Positions 10,781-19,349 of a DNA stretch of 64,000 nt are shown here, piece by piece (position 1 is the first letter of the stretch; each line of letters starts with the position of its first letter). A program made the position numbers and the translations under genes. This DNA is from Agreia sp. Leaf210. Its GTDB lineage: Bacteria; Actinomycetota; Actinomycetes; Actinomycetales; Microbacteriaceae. Where the stretch lies: assembly GCF_001421485.1 (NCBI RefSeq), contig NZ_LMKK01000001.1:749717-813716 (forward strand). The letters are read 5' to 3'. Under the pieces are notes generated by a model. It did no database searches and was not told the DNA's origin. It saw nothing but the letters and a program-made list of their open reading frames with translations.

Positions 10781-10822
10781 CGGGGGAACTCCTTCGTTCG
10801 TTCTCACGCGGTGGATCCGGCG

Positions 10823-10840
10823 AATGTGACCGTTCACATT
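10823..10840. promoter_or_regulatory. LacI-type operator upstream of araB, copy 2 (18-nt dyad)
   Basis: AATGTGACCGTTCACATT has 7-nt arms perfectly complementary around CCGT. Its inner 14-mer is identical to 3858-3871. It lies between the lacI-type gene and araB, a typical place for autoregulation or local control of araBDA. Confidence 0.8.
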
Positions 10841-10890
10841 GCCGTGTTCATGTTACCCGAGCGCTGCCTCGGAATGTCAAGCGCGGCGTC

Positions 10891-10950
10891 CGCGCCGACC
10901 CGGTGCATCCGCGCCTGGACGACCGGGGGCGGATGCCCCGAAGAGGCGCG
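10891..10950. terminator. Imperfect 25-nt-arm hairpin after the lacI-type gene
   Basis: Arms 10891-10915 and 10926-10950 pair with a few mismatches. The left arm contains CGGTGCATCCGCGCC, the same 15-mer found in the hairpin at 47057-47118, so it belongs to a dispersed family as well as being a likely terminator for the regulator gene ending at 10956. Confidence 0.55.
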
Positions 10951-10955
10951 GATGC

Positions 10956-11975
10956 TCAGCGCGAGCGGGGCGAGGCCGTCGACGACCGCACGATCAGATC
11001 GGGCACGAGGGCGCGCTCCTCTGCGGGGGCACTGCGGATCGCGGCGAGCAGCAGGCCGATGCAGCGCCGCCCGAACTCGTCGAAGTCCTGCCGCACCGTC
11101 GTGAGCGGTGGCCAGAAGTGCGCGGCCTCGGGAATGTCGTCGAAACCGACGACGCTGACGTCACCCGGAACATCCAGCCCCGCGTCGCGCAGCGCGTGCA
11201 GCAGGCCGAGGGCCATCTGGTCGTTGGAGGAGAACACGGCCGTCGGTCCGCCATCGCGGGCGATCGTCTGCCCGGCGGCGTAGCCGGATTCCGGGGTCCA
11301 GTCGCCGACGAGCGGCTCGACCCGGGGCAGCCCCGCGGCCTCGAGTTCCGCGTGGAATCCCACGATGCGCGCCTCCGCCTCGATCCAGTCCAAGGGACCA
11401 GCCAGATGCTGGATGCGCGTGTGCCCGAGGTCGATCAGATGCCTCGTCGCGCGCCTCGCGCCCGTGATCTGGTCGACCGAGAGCGCATGGTCACCCTGTC
11501 GACCCGTGGACTGCATCGTGACGAAGGGCAGGTCGAGCCCGAGCGACACCAGCGCGTCGAAGACCCTCACCTGCGGCGCGATCACGACGAGCCCCTCGAT
11601 TCCGAGGTCGAGCAGGTGGGTGAGCGCGGCCTCGATCTCGCCGACGTCGGAGCCGTCGACGTTGACCGTGTTCACGAAGTAGCCCTCGGCGCGGGCCGCG
11701 CGCTCGATGGCACGGATGCTCGAGGCCGGCCCGTACTGGGCGCTCGACGCCGAGAGCACCCCGAGGGTCGCCGAACGCGAGGTCACGAGCGCCCGTGCGG
11801 CCCGATTGGGGCGGTAGTTCAGTTCGCCCATGACGGCGAGCACACGCTCGCGGGTCTCGGGCCGGATGCTCGGGTGGGCGTTCAGCACACGCGACACCGT
11901 CTGGTGCGATACCCCCGCAAGACGGGCGACATCGCGGATGCTGGGGGCCCGCCCGGATGCCTGCGGCTGGGTCAC
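10956..11975 (-). CDS. LacI-family transcriptional repressor, probable arabinose regulator
   Basis: DNA-binding repressor of 339 aa. The N-terminal LacI HTH reads IRDVARLAGVSHQTVSRVLN, followed by hinge-type RPETRERVLAVMGELNYRPNRAARAL. The rest is a periplasmic-binding-protein-like effector domain (GVLSASSAQYGPASSI, VVGFDDIPEAAHFWPPLTTV, DLIVRSSTASP). GTG 11975 is chosen because it overlaps the stop of the upstream membrane-protein gene as GTGA; an ATG at 12011 in frame is the alternative. It lies directly upstream of araBDA in the same direction, and two identical LacI-type dyads occur at 3858 and 10825, so it probably represses araBDA and the sugar transporter and/or xylA. The inducer is not visible in the sequence; arabinose is an inference from context. 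Confidence 0.88.
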   Translation of the reverse strand: MTQPQASGRAPSIRDVARLAGVSHQTVSRVLNAHPSIRPETRERVLAVMGELNYRPNRAARALVTSRSATLGVLSASSAQYGPASSIRAIERAARAEGYFVNTVNVDGSDVGEIEAALTHLLDLGIEGLVVIAPQVRVFDALVSLGLDLPFVTMQSTGRQGDHALSVDQITGARRATRHLIDLGHTRIQHLAGPLDWIEAEARIVGFHAELEAAGLPRVEPLVGDWTPESGYAAGQTIARDGGPTAVFSSNDQMALGLLHALRDAGLDVPGDVSVVGFDDIPEAAHFWPPLTTVRQDFDEFGRRCIGLLLAAIRSAPAEERALVPDLIVRSSTASPRSR

Positions 11976-12643
11976 GCGGCCCTGCGCAGGGCGTGCGCCA
12001 TCCACCACCACACGAGAGAGCCGGCAACGGCATAGAAGGCGACCGAGACGATCGCTCCGATGATCGAGACGGCGACGACCACGCCCGCACTGGCCATGCC
12101 CTCATCGGTCGGCGTTCCGCTCGCGGCGAGGGCGCCGAACATGATCGAGAAGAGCGGACCGGCGACCGGCGAGATCACCGACGACGAGATGAGCCCGAGT
12201 CCGAGCAGGATGCCCGTCGCGCTCCAGGTGACGCCCCACGGCCTGGCCGCACCGGATTCCGCGAAGATGGCTTTGCCGATCCAGATTCCGGCCCAGGTGA
12301 CGAAGCCGCCCGCGACCAGGACGACCACGATCACGACCCAGAAGATCCAGGCGTCGGCAGGATCGTAGCCGAGCCACTCGAGGACCGACTCGACCGGCCC
12401 TCTGTTGTCGAACTTGGGTCCCGCCGAACCGGACGATCTGACCAGGACAAGAACGAATTGCCAGATGACGCCGAACAGGATGACGAAACCGGCCGCCGAG
12501 ACGATGCCGAGTCCGGCGGTCAAGACCGTGTTCGAGATCGCTCCGGCCAGGAACGCCCGCTTGCGCTCGTCGTTCGACAGCGGAGGTCGGACGACACGCT
12601 GATTCGGGTACGAGAAGGCGGGGGGCTGGCTCAGCTGGCTCAC
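11972..12643 (-). CDS. Hypothetical membrane protein, about five TM segments
   Basis: A 223-aa integral membrane protein I do not recognise. GTG 12643 (VSQLSQPPAFSYPNQR) is chosen because AGGAGTCC precedes it. A soluble N-terminus of about 30 residues is followed by hydrophobic stretches near AFLAGAISNTVLTAGLGIVSAAGFVILFGV, IFWVVIVVVLVAGGFVTWAGIW, TWSATGILLGLGLISSS, PLFSIMFGALAAS and VVVAVSIIGAIVSVAFYAVAG. Its stop overlaps the start of the LacI-type regulator, so the two are probably co-transcribed, but nothing ties it to sugar metabolism. Confidence 0.75.
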   Translation of the reverse strand: MSQLSQPPAFSYPNQRVVRPPLSNDERKRAFLAGAISNTVLTAGLGIVSAAGFVILFGVIWQFVLVLVRSSGSAGPKFDNRGPVESVLEWLGYDPADAWIFWVVIVVVLVAGGFVTWAGIWIGKAIFAESGAARPWGVTWSATGILLGLGLISSSVISPVAGPLFSIMFGALAASGTPTDEGMASAGVVVAVSIIGAIVSVAFYAVAGSLVWWWMAHALRRAA

Positions 12644-12775
12644 GCGGACTCCTGTCTCAGGCTGTGTCGCCAGGATACCGGCTGGCCGCGAGCGCACGTC
12701 GACCCGTCTCGCGGTCGGGCCGAGGCGTGGCGACAGAGATGTGGCAACAGGTGTTTAATGAGGCATCATGACGTT

Positions 12776-12823
12776 ATGGGACTTTTCGGATTCGTGCCGA
12801 TCGACCCCGCTCTCCTGACGTGA
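12776..12823 (+). CDS. Possible 15-residue leader peptide ORF
   Basis: ATG 12776 opens MGLFGFVPIDPALLT and stops at 12821-12823, overlapping the GTG start of the next gene by GTGA. A second nested tiny ORF begins at ATG 12768 and stops at 12818; TAATGA lies 6 nt before that ATG, resembling the leaderless promoter layout seen elsewhere in the window. The overlap could serve translational coupling. Short ORFs arise by chance, so support is weak. Confidence 0.25.
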   Translation: MGLFGFVPIDPALLT

Positions 12824-13404
12824 CGAAGACCGGGGGCGCACCCAGAACGATGTCGGCGTGGAGCACGTCGATGCTGTTGCAGTGCGCGGCATTCGGCGCG
12901 GTCACGGCCGTGATCATCGTGGCGATGAGCCCGCTCACCTCGTCGGTCGCGCTCGCCTCACCCATCGCCTACTCGGTGATCGGCTCGGTCTCGTCGCTCG
13001 TTCCCCTCGCGGCCGCGCGCTGGATCCGGGCGCCGGGCTCCCTGCTGCTCACGGCCCTCATCGCGAGCCTCCTGGCACTGCCCTTCACCGCGCTCGGTTT
13101 CTTGATCGTGATCGCCCTCGGCCTGCCCGCCTTGACCGCCGAACTCGTTCTGCTGGCCGGCCGCTTCTACGTGCGGGCGCGGGAGCCGATCTGGTACCTC
13201 GCCGCCGGGGCGCTGGCCCTCGTGCTCTTCGCCATCTCTCTGCTCGTCATCGACCCCGCGGTGATGTCGGTGTGGGTCGTCGTCTTCACCTTCATCGGGC
13301 GGATGCTCTCGGTTCTGCTGCTCGCGGTCGTCGCCGTGCGCATCGAACGGGCTCTGTCGAGGGCCGGCATCCGTCGGCGTTACCGCGGGCGGGGTGGCTC
13401 GTGA
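12820..13404 (+). CDS. Small integral membrane protein, resembles ECF transporter S components
   Basis: A 194-aa protein with about six hydrophobic segments, such as LLQCAAFGAVTAVIIVAM, PIAYSVIGSVSSLVPLAAAR, LLLTALIASLLALPFTALGF, ALGLPALTAELVLLAGRFY, YLAAGALALVLFAISLLVI and VVVFTFIGRMLSVLLLAVVA. The RWIRAPGSLLLTALIASLLA...GLPALTAELV pattern recalls YkoE/MptD-like ECF S components, but no ECF ATPase or T component is nearby, so this is tentative. GTG 12820 gives MTKTGGAP; ATG 12850 is an alternative. Its stop overlaps the LuxR regulator start (GTGA), so they form one operon. Confidence 0.6.
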   Translation: MTKTGGAPRTMSAWSTSMLLQCAAFGAVTAVIIVAMSPLTSSVALASPIAYSVIGSVSSLVPLAAARWIRAPGSLLLTALIASLLALPFTALGFLIVIALGLPALTAELVLLAGRFYVRAREPIWYLAAGALALVLFAISLLVIDPAVMSVWVVVFTFIGRMLSVLLLAVVAVRIERALSRAGIRRRYRGRGGS

Positions 13405-15956
13405 CCGTCTGGGGCGCTCCCCGGCTTCCGCCGAACCTCGTCGCGCGACCCGGACTCGTCTCCATCATCGAATCCGCCGCACCCCTCGTGATCGTGCACG
13501 GCCCGGCCGGAGCGGGAAAGACATCGCTTCTGGCCGAATGGGCCGCGAACACCCCGCAGCGCGGCATCTGGGTGCAGCTGGAATCGGCCGACACCTCCGG
13601 CCCGGCCGCGGTGTCGCTCGTCGCCGCCGAGCTGTCGGCGGCCGGAATGCTGCTCGACACGAACCCCCTGCGCATGGCGGACGCGGCGCTGGTCGGCGGC
13701 ACCGACGAGTGGTCTCTGCTGCGGCGCGGACTGCAGGCGCTGGGCGACGACGTCGCGCTGGTCGTCGATCGCGCGGATCTGCTGAGCGCCGAGGCGCTCG
13801 CCTCTCTCCTGGCGGTCCTTCCTCGCGTGCCCCGTCTGCGCCTCGTGCTGTCGGCTCGGCGCATCGCCGTCGTCGATGCATCGGGGCCGGTCCTCGCCGC
13901 CGAGCGCGGCGTGATCGGGTGGCGCGAGCTCGCGTTCTCCCGTGACGAAGCCCGTGCCGCCCTCGGTCCCGACGAGTCCGAAGAGCTTGTCGACGAGGTG
14001 CTGCGCTGGGGTGGCTCGCCCCTGCTCACGCGGGCCGTAGCGGCGGCCGCACCCCAGGCATCCGGTGCCGCCGCGCGCGTCGCGCGCGCCGTCGACACCT
14101 ACGAGAGCTATCTGTGGGCCAACGCGGGCTCGTCCGAATCCGCCCCGGCCGACGACGAGTACCGCTCGTTTCTGCTGGCGATCTCGATCGCCGACGTGCT
14201 CACCGAGTCGCTGGCGCACGATCTGTCGGGTTCGCCCGACGCTGCTCGCCTTCTCGCCCGCGCAGAGCAAGACGGGCTGGGACTGTGGCACGGAGACGCC
14301 AGGGACAGGGTCTTCACCCTGACGCCACTGCTTCGCGAGTCGTTCCAGCAGGAGTTGATCCGTGCCGATCGAGGCTCGCTCAGAGGGCTGCGTCGTCAGG
14401 TGGCGCAGTGGTCGCACGATCACGGTCGCCCCTACGAGGCGCTCGAGTTCGCGGTGCACGCACGAGACCTCACCCTCGCATCGACGTTCGTGCGGGACTC
14501 GTCCTTTCTCCTGCTCCGCAACCATCCGACGCAGGTCGTCGAGCTCTTTGCGAAGACACCCCTGCTCGCGCTCAGGCAGTACCCGCTGCTCGCGATGCTG
14601 CTCGCGCTCATCTTCAACGCGCGAAAGCAGCACCGGCTCCGGGCGATCGAGCTGTTCGGCCTGGCTATCGCCTCCTCGCGCATTCAGGGCGATCGGGCCG
14701 ATCCTCCCGACAGGGCGCTCTTTCGCACAATCGAGAGCGCCTCGCTGAGAGTCCTCGGCTCGTTCGAGGCATCGCTGACGGCCGCGGAGGCCGCCTACGA
14801 GACGCTCACCGTCATGAGTCTGGAAGATCGAGCGCTGCTCGGTCGGCTGGTGCCCGTGCTCTTCACCCACATCGGCACGAGCTTCTTCTACAACGGCCGC
14901 ATGGACAAGGCCATGGACTGCTTCCGCCGGAGCGCGTCGATCGGCGAGGCCGAGAACCTCCCCGCGGGTCTCGAGGGGCTGGCGCTCGAAGCCGGCGCCG
15001 CCGCCATCACGGGCGACCTCGTGACCGCCGAGGAGCGGGCAGCAGAGGGCGAGCGACGGACGTGGCCCGACGGCTGGACCACCGGTTACGCGGGGAGCTT
15101 CTCGCAGATCGCGCGGGCCTTCGTCGCTCTGGAACGCTTCGATGACGAGACCGCGCACACCCACGTGCGGTCGCTCGACAAGCACCGGCCCACCATCGAG
15201 CACTGGCCGATCCTCGCGCACCTGGATGCACTCATCGCGCTGTTCCGCGGCGACATCGATCGTGCCCTGCTCGACTTCGAGCGCGAGGTCGACACGCATC
15301 TGAATCGGTCGGCTCTCGGCCCCTTCACCGCGGCCCGGCTGCGGGCGACGCGATCACTGCTGTATCTGGCGGCGGGCGACGCGGATGCCGCCGAGCAGGC
15401 ACTCTCGGTACAGGGCAAGCGCGGCCGACGAGACACCGTGGCCCTGGCGCGGATCTCGCTGGCGCGAGGCAACCCCGATGCGACCCTCGAGCTGCTCGAG
15501 CGCACCTCCCCAGCAGACGACCAGACTCCGCGTGTCGAAGCCGAAGTTCTGGTTCTGCGCGCGGCCGCCCTCGTCGCGACCGGACGCGCCGAAGGATCCG
15601 CGGCCACCCTCCGAGCCGTGACCTTTCTGCGACACAACCACCAGGGCCTCGCGTTCGCGCTCATCCCCGAACAGCATCAGCGGGCGATGCTGAACGAACT
15701 GAGCGGAGTCGCTTCCGCCCTCGAGGCCGCGCCGTCGCTCATCCCCATCGCCCCGACGCGCATTCCCCTGACCTCTCGCGAGGAGGCGGTCGCCGAGCAA
15801 CTGGTGCGCCTGGCGTCGGCCTCCGACATCGCGGCGGCTCTGGTGGTCTCGCCCAACACCGTCAAGTCTCAGCTCAGGTCGCTCTATCGCAAACTCGGCG
15901 TGACGAACAGAGCCGATGCCATCGCCGCCCTCAGCGCCCGGCGCCACCCGCGCTAG
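13401..15956 (+). CDS. Large LuxR-family (MalT/LAL-like) ATP-binding transcriptional regulator
   Basis: An 851-aa cytoplasmic regulator. GTG 13401 (VTVWGAPRLPPNLVARP) overlaps the previous stop by GTGA. Walker A GPAGAGKTS is at residues 34-42 and a Walker-B-like VALVVDRAD follows around residue 115, giving a STAND/MalT-type NTPase. A long helical middle (roughly 330-760) looks like tetratricopeptide-type repeats. The C-terminal LuxR HTH reads PLTSREEAVAEQL..ASDIAAALVVSPNTVKSQLRSLYRKLGV. Such proteins usually bind an inducer through the repeat domain and activate a local operon. The coupled partner here is the small membrane protein upstream; the target genes are unknown. Confidence 0.88.
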   Translation: MTVWGAPRLPPNLVARPGLVSIIESAAPLVIVHGPAGAGKTSLLAEWAANTPQRGIWVQLESADTSGPAAVSLVAAELSAAGMLLDTNPLRMADAALVGGTDEWSLLRRGLQALGDDVALVVDRADLLSAEALASLLAVLPRVPRLRLVLSARRIAVVDASGPVLAAERGVIGWRELAFSRDEARAALGPDESEELVDEVLRWGGSPLLTRAVAAAAPQASGAAARVARAVDTYESYLWANAGSSESAPADDEYRSFLLAISIADVLTESLAHDLSGSPDAARLLARAEQDGLGLWHGDARDRVFTLTPLLRESFQQELIRADRGSLRGLRRQVAQWSHDHGRPYEALEFAVHARDLTLASTFVRDSSFLLLRNHPTQVVELFAKTPLLALRQYPLLAMLLALIFNARKQHRLRAIELFGLAIASSRIQGDRADPPDRALFRTIESASLRVLGSFEASLTAAEAAYETLTVMSLEDRALLGRLVPVLFTHIGTSFFYNGRMDKAMDCFRRSASIGEAENLPAGLEGLALEAGAAAITGDLVTAEERAAEGERRTWPDGWTTGYAGSFSQIARAFVALERFDDETAHTHVRSLDKHRPTIEHWPILAHLDALIALFRGDIDRALLDFEREVDTHLNRSALGPFTAARLRATRSLLYLAAGDADAAEQALSVQGKRGRRDTVALARISLARGNPDATLELLERTSPADDQTPRVEAEVLVLRAAALVATGRAEGSAATLRAVTFLRHNHQGLAFALIPEQHQRAMLNELSGVASALEAAPSLIPIAPTRIPLTSREEAVAEQLVRLASASDIAAALVVSPNTVKSQLRSLYRKLGVTNRADAIAALSARRHPR

Positions 15957-15991
15957 GGGCGCCGAGACAGCCCGGGGTGCTGGATCGAGCC

Positions 15992-16021
15992 TTGACAGGT
16001 GACCAAAGAGTCACATAACGT
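15992..16021 (+). promoter_or_regulatory. Leaderless promoter with embedded ArsR-type operator
   Basis: TTGACA (15992-15997), an 18-nt spacer and TAACGT (16016-16021) stand 6 nt before the ATG at 16028, so transcription should begin at or next to the start codon. The spacer holds the dyad GTGAC-CAAAGA-GTCAC (15999-16014), ideally placed for autorepression by the downstream ArsR-type protein. Confidence 0.7.
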
Positions 16022-16027
16022 CGGCCT

Positions 16028-16780
16028 ATGGATGAGGTGTTCCGGGCCCTGGCCGACCCTACGCGCAGAGCGATCCTCGATGCGCTCTTTCTCGACGACG
16101 GCCAGTCGCTGGGCGCGCTCGAAGCGCGATTCGACATGAGCCGCTTCGGCGTCATGAAGCACCTGGGCATTCTGGAGGAGGCGGGACTCGTGATCACTCG
16201 ACGACGAGGCCGCGAGAAGCTGCACTTCCTCAACCCCGTGCCCATCCGGCTCGTGCACGACCGGTGGACGAGCAAGTACGCGGAACCCTGGGTCACTGCG
16301 CTCAGCGACCTCAAGACAGAACTGGAGAGAACCATGGAGAAAGTATTCGAGATCTACATCCGCACCACTCCCGAGCGCCTCTGGCAGGCGATCACCGATA
16401 CGCAGATCCGCAGCGTCTACAGCTTCGGCAACCGCATCGAGTCGGACTTCACCGAGGGGTCGAGCTACGTGCAGACCAGCCCCCACGCGAACGCCCCACT
16501 GGGAGACGGGGTGAACCTGGTCGTCGACCCTCCGCGCAGACTGGTGCAATCGATGCACGCCCGGTGGAGCGACGAGGTCGAGGCCGAGGGCACCACGCGC
16601 ATCACGTGGGAGATCGAGCAGTTCGGAGACTCCTGTCGGCTCGTCGTCACCCATGACGAGTTGCGCGACGGCGCCAACGATCAGCTCTACGGCGGCTGGC
16701 CGATGATCCTCTCCGGCCTCAAGACCTACCTCGAGACCGGCGAGAAGCTCACCACCCCGGGATCGCTCATGTACTCCTGA
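16028..16780 (+). CDS. ArsR-family HTH regulator fused to an AHSA1/SRPBCC domain
   Basis: A 250-aa two-domain protein. Residues 1-100 form a winged helix of ArsR type: MDEVFRALADPTRRAILDAL, then MSRFGVMKHLGILEEAGLVITRRRGREKLHFLNP. Residues 108-250 form an AHSA1-like START-fold domain (EKVFEIYIRTTPERLWQAITD, SDFTEGSSY, TRITWEIEQFGDSCRLVVTHDEL, GGWPMILSGLKTYLETGE). The fusion is a known architecture in which the SRPBCC part is thought to sense a hydrophobic ligand. It lacks the metal-binding cysteines of true arsenic regulators. No Shine-Dalgarno is present and the upstream promoter predicts a leaderless mRNA with an autoregulatory dyad. It is a single gene convergent with metY. Confidence 0.87.
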   Translation: MDEVFRALADPTRRAILDALFLDDGQSLGALEARFDMSRFGVMKHLGILEEAGLVITRRRGREKLHFLNPVPIRLVHDRWTSKYAEPWVTALSDLKTELERTMEKVFEIYIRTTPERLWQAITDTQIRSVYSFGNRIESDFTEGSSYVQTSPHANAPLGDGVNLVVDPPRRLVQSMHARWSDEVEAEGTTRITWEIEQFGDSCRLVVTHDELRDGANDQLYGGWPMILSGLKTYLETGEKLTTPGSLMYS

Positions 16781-18112
16781 TCAGGCGACGCGGCCGAGAG
16801 CCTGGTCGAGGTCGGCGATGAGATCGTTCACGTCCTCGATGCCGATCGACAGCCTGACCAGGCCCTGGCCGATGCCGAGCCGCTCGCGCAACTCCTCGCT
16901 GAACGAGATGTGCGTCGTGGTCGCAGGGTGCAGGGCCATCGACCTCACATCGCCGATGTTCGTCATGCGGCTGATCACGCGCAGTCCGTCGAGGAAGGCC
17001 CGGGCGCCGGCCGCTCCCCCGCGCACGGTCACGGCGAAGACCGATCCGGTGCGACCGCCGTACAGCCGCTGAGCCAGCTCGTGCGCGGGATTCGATTCGA
17101 GCCCGGCGAAGTCGACGCTCTCGACCTTCGGGTGCTGCTCGAGCCACCGCGCGACGGCCACCGAGCTGTCGAGGTGCCGTTCCATGCGCAGCGACAGGGT
17201 CTCGATGCCCTGGTGCAGCAGGAACGAGTTGAACGGCGACAGCGCCGGCCCGATGTCGTTGACCACAGCCTCGCGGGCGAGGCGCGCGTAGCCGGTGCGG
17301 CCGTAGCGCTCCAGCAGCGACAGTGCAGCGGAGCCCTGCGGCTCGGTCAGCAGCGGATAGCGCCGCTCGGACGCGGCCCAGTCGAAGGTGCCGCCATCGA
17401 CGATCGCACCCGAGAGGCCGGCGCCGTGACCCGAGAGGAACTTCGTCGACGAGTGCACGACGACCGCGGCGCCGTATTCGATGGGCCGGATGACATAGGG
17501 CGACGCGATCGTGTTGTCGACGACCAACGGGATGCCGTGCCGGGCGGCCACCCGGGCGACCTGCTCGATGTCGACGATGTCGTTCTTAGGATTCGGAATG
17601 GTCTCGGTGAAGATCGCCTTCGTGTTCGGCTGGATGATCCGATCCCACTCGTCATCGTCGGCCGTGTTCCAGACGTAGTCGACGGAGACCCCGAATCGGG
17701 CGAAGCTGCGCCCGAAGAGCACCCGCGTTCCGCTGTAGATGCTCGCTGTCGACACGATGCGTTCGCCGTTCTCCGCGAGCGCGAGCAGGGCCGACGTGAT
17801 GGCCGCCTGACCCGACGAGACCACGATCGCCTCCGAGCCTTGCTCGAGCGAGGCGATGCGCCTCTCGGCCACGGCACCCGACGGGTTGCGTTGACGCGAG
17901 TAGATGAGCCCGTCCGCGTCTCCTGAGAACCGGTTGCGGGCGTCGTCGAACGAGTCGAAGCGGTAGCCGGCGGTCATCGCGATGGGCGAGACGCGGGCTC
18001 CTGCGTTCAGGTCCTCGTACTCGCCGGCGTGCACCTGGCGGGTGTCGAAGGCGTACCCCTGCCAGTCGTACTCGGGCTGCGCGACATCGGAGGACTGGGT
18101 GGCGTCGGTCAC
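16781..18112 (-). CDS. metY: O-acetylhomoserine sulfhydrylase (PLP-dependent Cys/Met metabolism enzyme)
   Basis: PLP enzyme of 443 aa, the length of MetY-type O-acetylhomoserine sulfhydrylases, which make homocysteine from O-acetylhomoserine and sulfide (or methionine from methanethiol). Recognisable are FDTRQVHAGEYED near the start, YSRQRNPSGAVAERRIASLEQG, SSGQAAITSALLAL, ETIPNPKNDIVDIEQVA, VVDNTIASPYVIRP and HSSTKFLSGHGAGLSGA containing the Schiff-base lysine. GTG 18112 overlaps the upstream C-S-lyase stop as GTGA. Being coupled to a MalY-like lyase and divergent from LLM monooxygenases, it would recapture sulfide or thiols released from organosulfur compounds. Confidence 0.9.
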   Translation of the reverse strand: MTDATQSSDVAQPEYDWQGYAFDTRQVHAGEYEDLNAGARVSPIAMTAGYRFDSFDDARNRFSGDADGLIYSRQRNPSGAVAERRIASLEQGSEAIVVSSGQAAITSALLALAENGERIVSTASIYSGTRVLFGRSFARFGVSVDYVWNTADDDEWDRIIQPNTKAIFTETIPNPKNDIVDIEQVARVAARHGIPLVVDNTIASPYVIRPIEYGAAVVVHSSTKFLSGHGAGLSGAIVDGGTFDWAASERRYPLLTEPQGSAALSLLERYGRTGYARLAREAVVNDIGPALSPFNSFLLHQGIETLSLRMERHLDSSVAVARWLEQHPKVESVDFAGLESNPAHELAQRLYGGRTGSVFAVTVRGGAAGARAFLDGLRVISRMTNIGDVRSMALHPATTTHISFSEELRERLGIGQGLVRLSIGIEDVNDLIADLDQALGRVA

Positions 18113-19308
18113 AGGAGGCTGCTTTCTTTGAGGGCAGGGCTGAGACATCGGCGAACGGCCGCCGCCATCTCGATGACTGCCTGCTCGAGGATCGGCCTCG
18201 GCATGGCGAAGATGATGCGGGCGTATCCCTCGTACCCGCGACCGCAGAGCGCACCGTCGGTCACGGTAACCCCGGCCTGCGTCCGAAAGAACTCCGCGAC
18301 AGACCCCGGGATCTCGAGATCGGAGCAGTCGAGCCAGGCGATGTACGTCGCATCCGGAATCGTGTAGCGCACCTCGGGCAGGTGCTCGGCGAGGAGTTCT
18401 TTGAGCAGGCGCCGATTGCCGTCGAGGTAGTCGACGACCTCGGTGAGCCACTCGCGACCCTCGGTGTAGGCTACGGTCGCGGCGATGACGCCCGGGGTCG
18501 CCGCCCCATGCATGACCGCGAATCCGAAGGTCTGGTAGAGCTCTTCGTCGGCCGTGTTGGAGGTGATCAGCTGCGCGGTCTTGAGGCCGGGCAGGTTCCA
18601 GGCCTTGGATGCCGAGGTCGACGTGATCGTGTGCCTCGCCGTGGTCTCGCTCAGCGACGCGTAGGGAATGTGGGTGACGCCCTCGTAGCACAGCGGCGCG
18701 TGGATCTCATCGGCGAAGACCCGACCGTTGTGCCGGTCGACGATGGCCGCGATCGCCTCGAGTTCGTCGCGCGTCAGCACCGTTCCGGTGGGATTCTGCG
18801 GGTTGCAGAGGATGAGCGTGCGCGCCCCCGCGTGGAACGCCGCCTCGATGCCGGCGAGGTCGTGCTGCCAGCGACCGGTTCGGGCATCGGTCACTCCGGG
18901 AACCTCGAAGACTTCCCGGCCGAGGGTGGGAACGAAGCTGAGGAACGGCATGTATGCCGGGGTCGGGATGATGACGCCCGTGCCGGCCGGAGAGAACTTG
19001 GTGATGGCGACTTCGAGCGCCGCCATCACGTCGGAGACGGCGTGCACGTTCTGCCACGGAAAGTCCCACCCGTACTCATCGCGATGCCAGGCCGCGGTCG
19101 CCTTGCCCATCTCGTGCGAGGTGGCCGGCGCCAGGTAGCCCAGGTTGCCGTCGTCGATGGCCTGGTGCAGAGCGCGGGTCACCTGCGGCGCGGTTCCGAA
19201 GTCCATCTCGGCCACCCACGCTCCGATGGTTCCGGGGTGCAGGCTCCACTTGCGGCTCGACGGGATGCTCAGCTCGGCACGGGTGATGCGGTCGAAGGCG
19301 TGAGTCAT
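18109..19308 (-). CDS. PLP aminotransferase-fold C-S lyase, MalY/PatB family (cystathionine beta-lyase type)
   Basis: A 399-aa fold-type I PLP enzyme of the MalY/PatB group, which cleaves cystathionine or other S-substituted cysteines to thiol, pyruvate and ammonia. SRKWSLHPGTIGAWVAEMDF is the typical N-terminus. LCNPQNPTGTVLTRDEL, VFADEIHAPLCYEG and SASKAWNLPGLKTAQLI (PLP lysine) follow. ATG 19308 is fixed by a TACGAT box 6 nt upstream, a leaderless layout; the longer frame to 19479 reads through the promoter. It forms an operon with metY (GTGA overlap) and is divergent from an LLM oxidoreductase, sharing the region with a 14-nt motif at 19350. Confidence 0.9.
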   Translation of the reverse strand: MTHAFDRITRAELSIPSSRKWSLHPGTIGAWVAEMDFGTAPQVTRALHQAIDDGNLGYLAPATSHEMGKATAAWHRDEYGWDFPWQNVHAVSDVMAALEVAITKFSPAGTGVIIPTPAYMPFLSFVPTLGREVFEVPGVTDARTGRWQHDLAGIEAAFHAGARTLILCNPQNPTGTVLTRDELEAIAAIVDRHNGRVFADEIHAPLCYEGVTHIPYASLSETTARHTITSTSASKAWNLPGLKTAQLITSNTADEELYQTFGFAVMHGAATPGVIAATVAYTEGREWLTEVVDYLDGNRRLLKELLAEHLPEVRYTIPDATYIAWLDCSDLEIPGSVAEFFRTQAGVTVTDGALCGRGYEGYARIIFAMPRPILEQAVIEMAAAVRRCLSPALKESSLL

Positions 19309-19349
19309 GCAGCGATCGTACGGACTGCGCCGCGCTGCCCGCCTCTGCT

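Noticed and set aside
12644-12819. TPP riboswitch before the ECF-S-like gene
   Set aside because: The conserved CUGAGA and ACCUGAUCUGGAU-like segments are not present.
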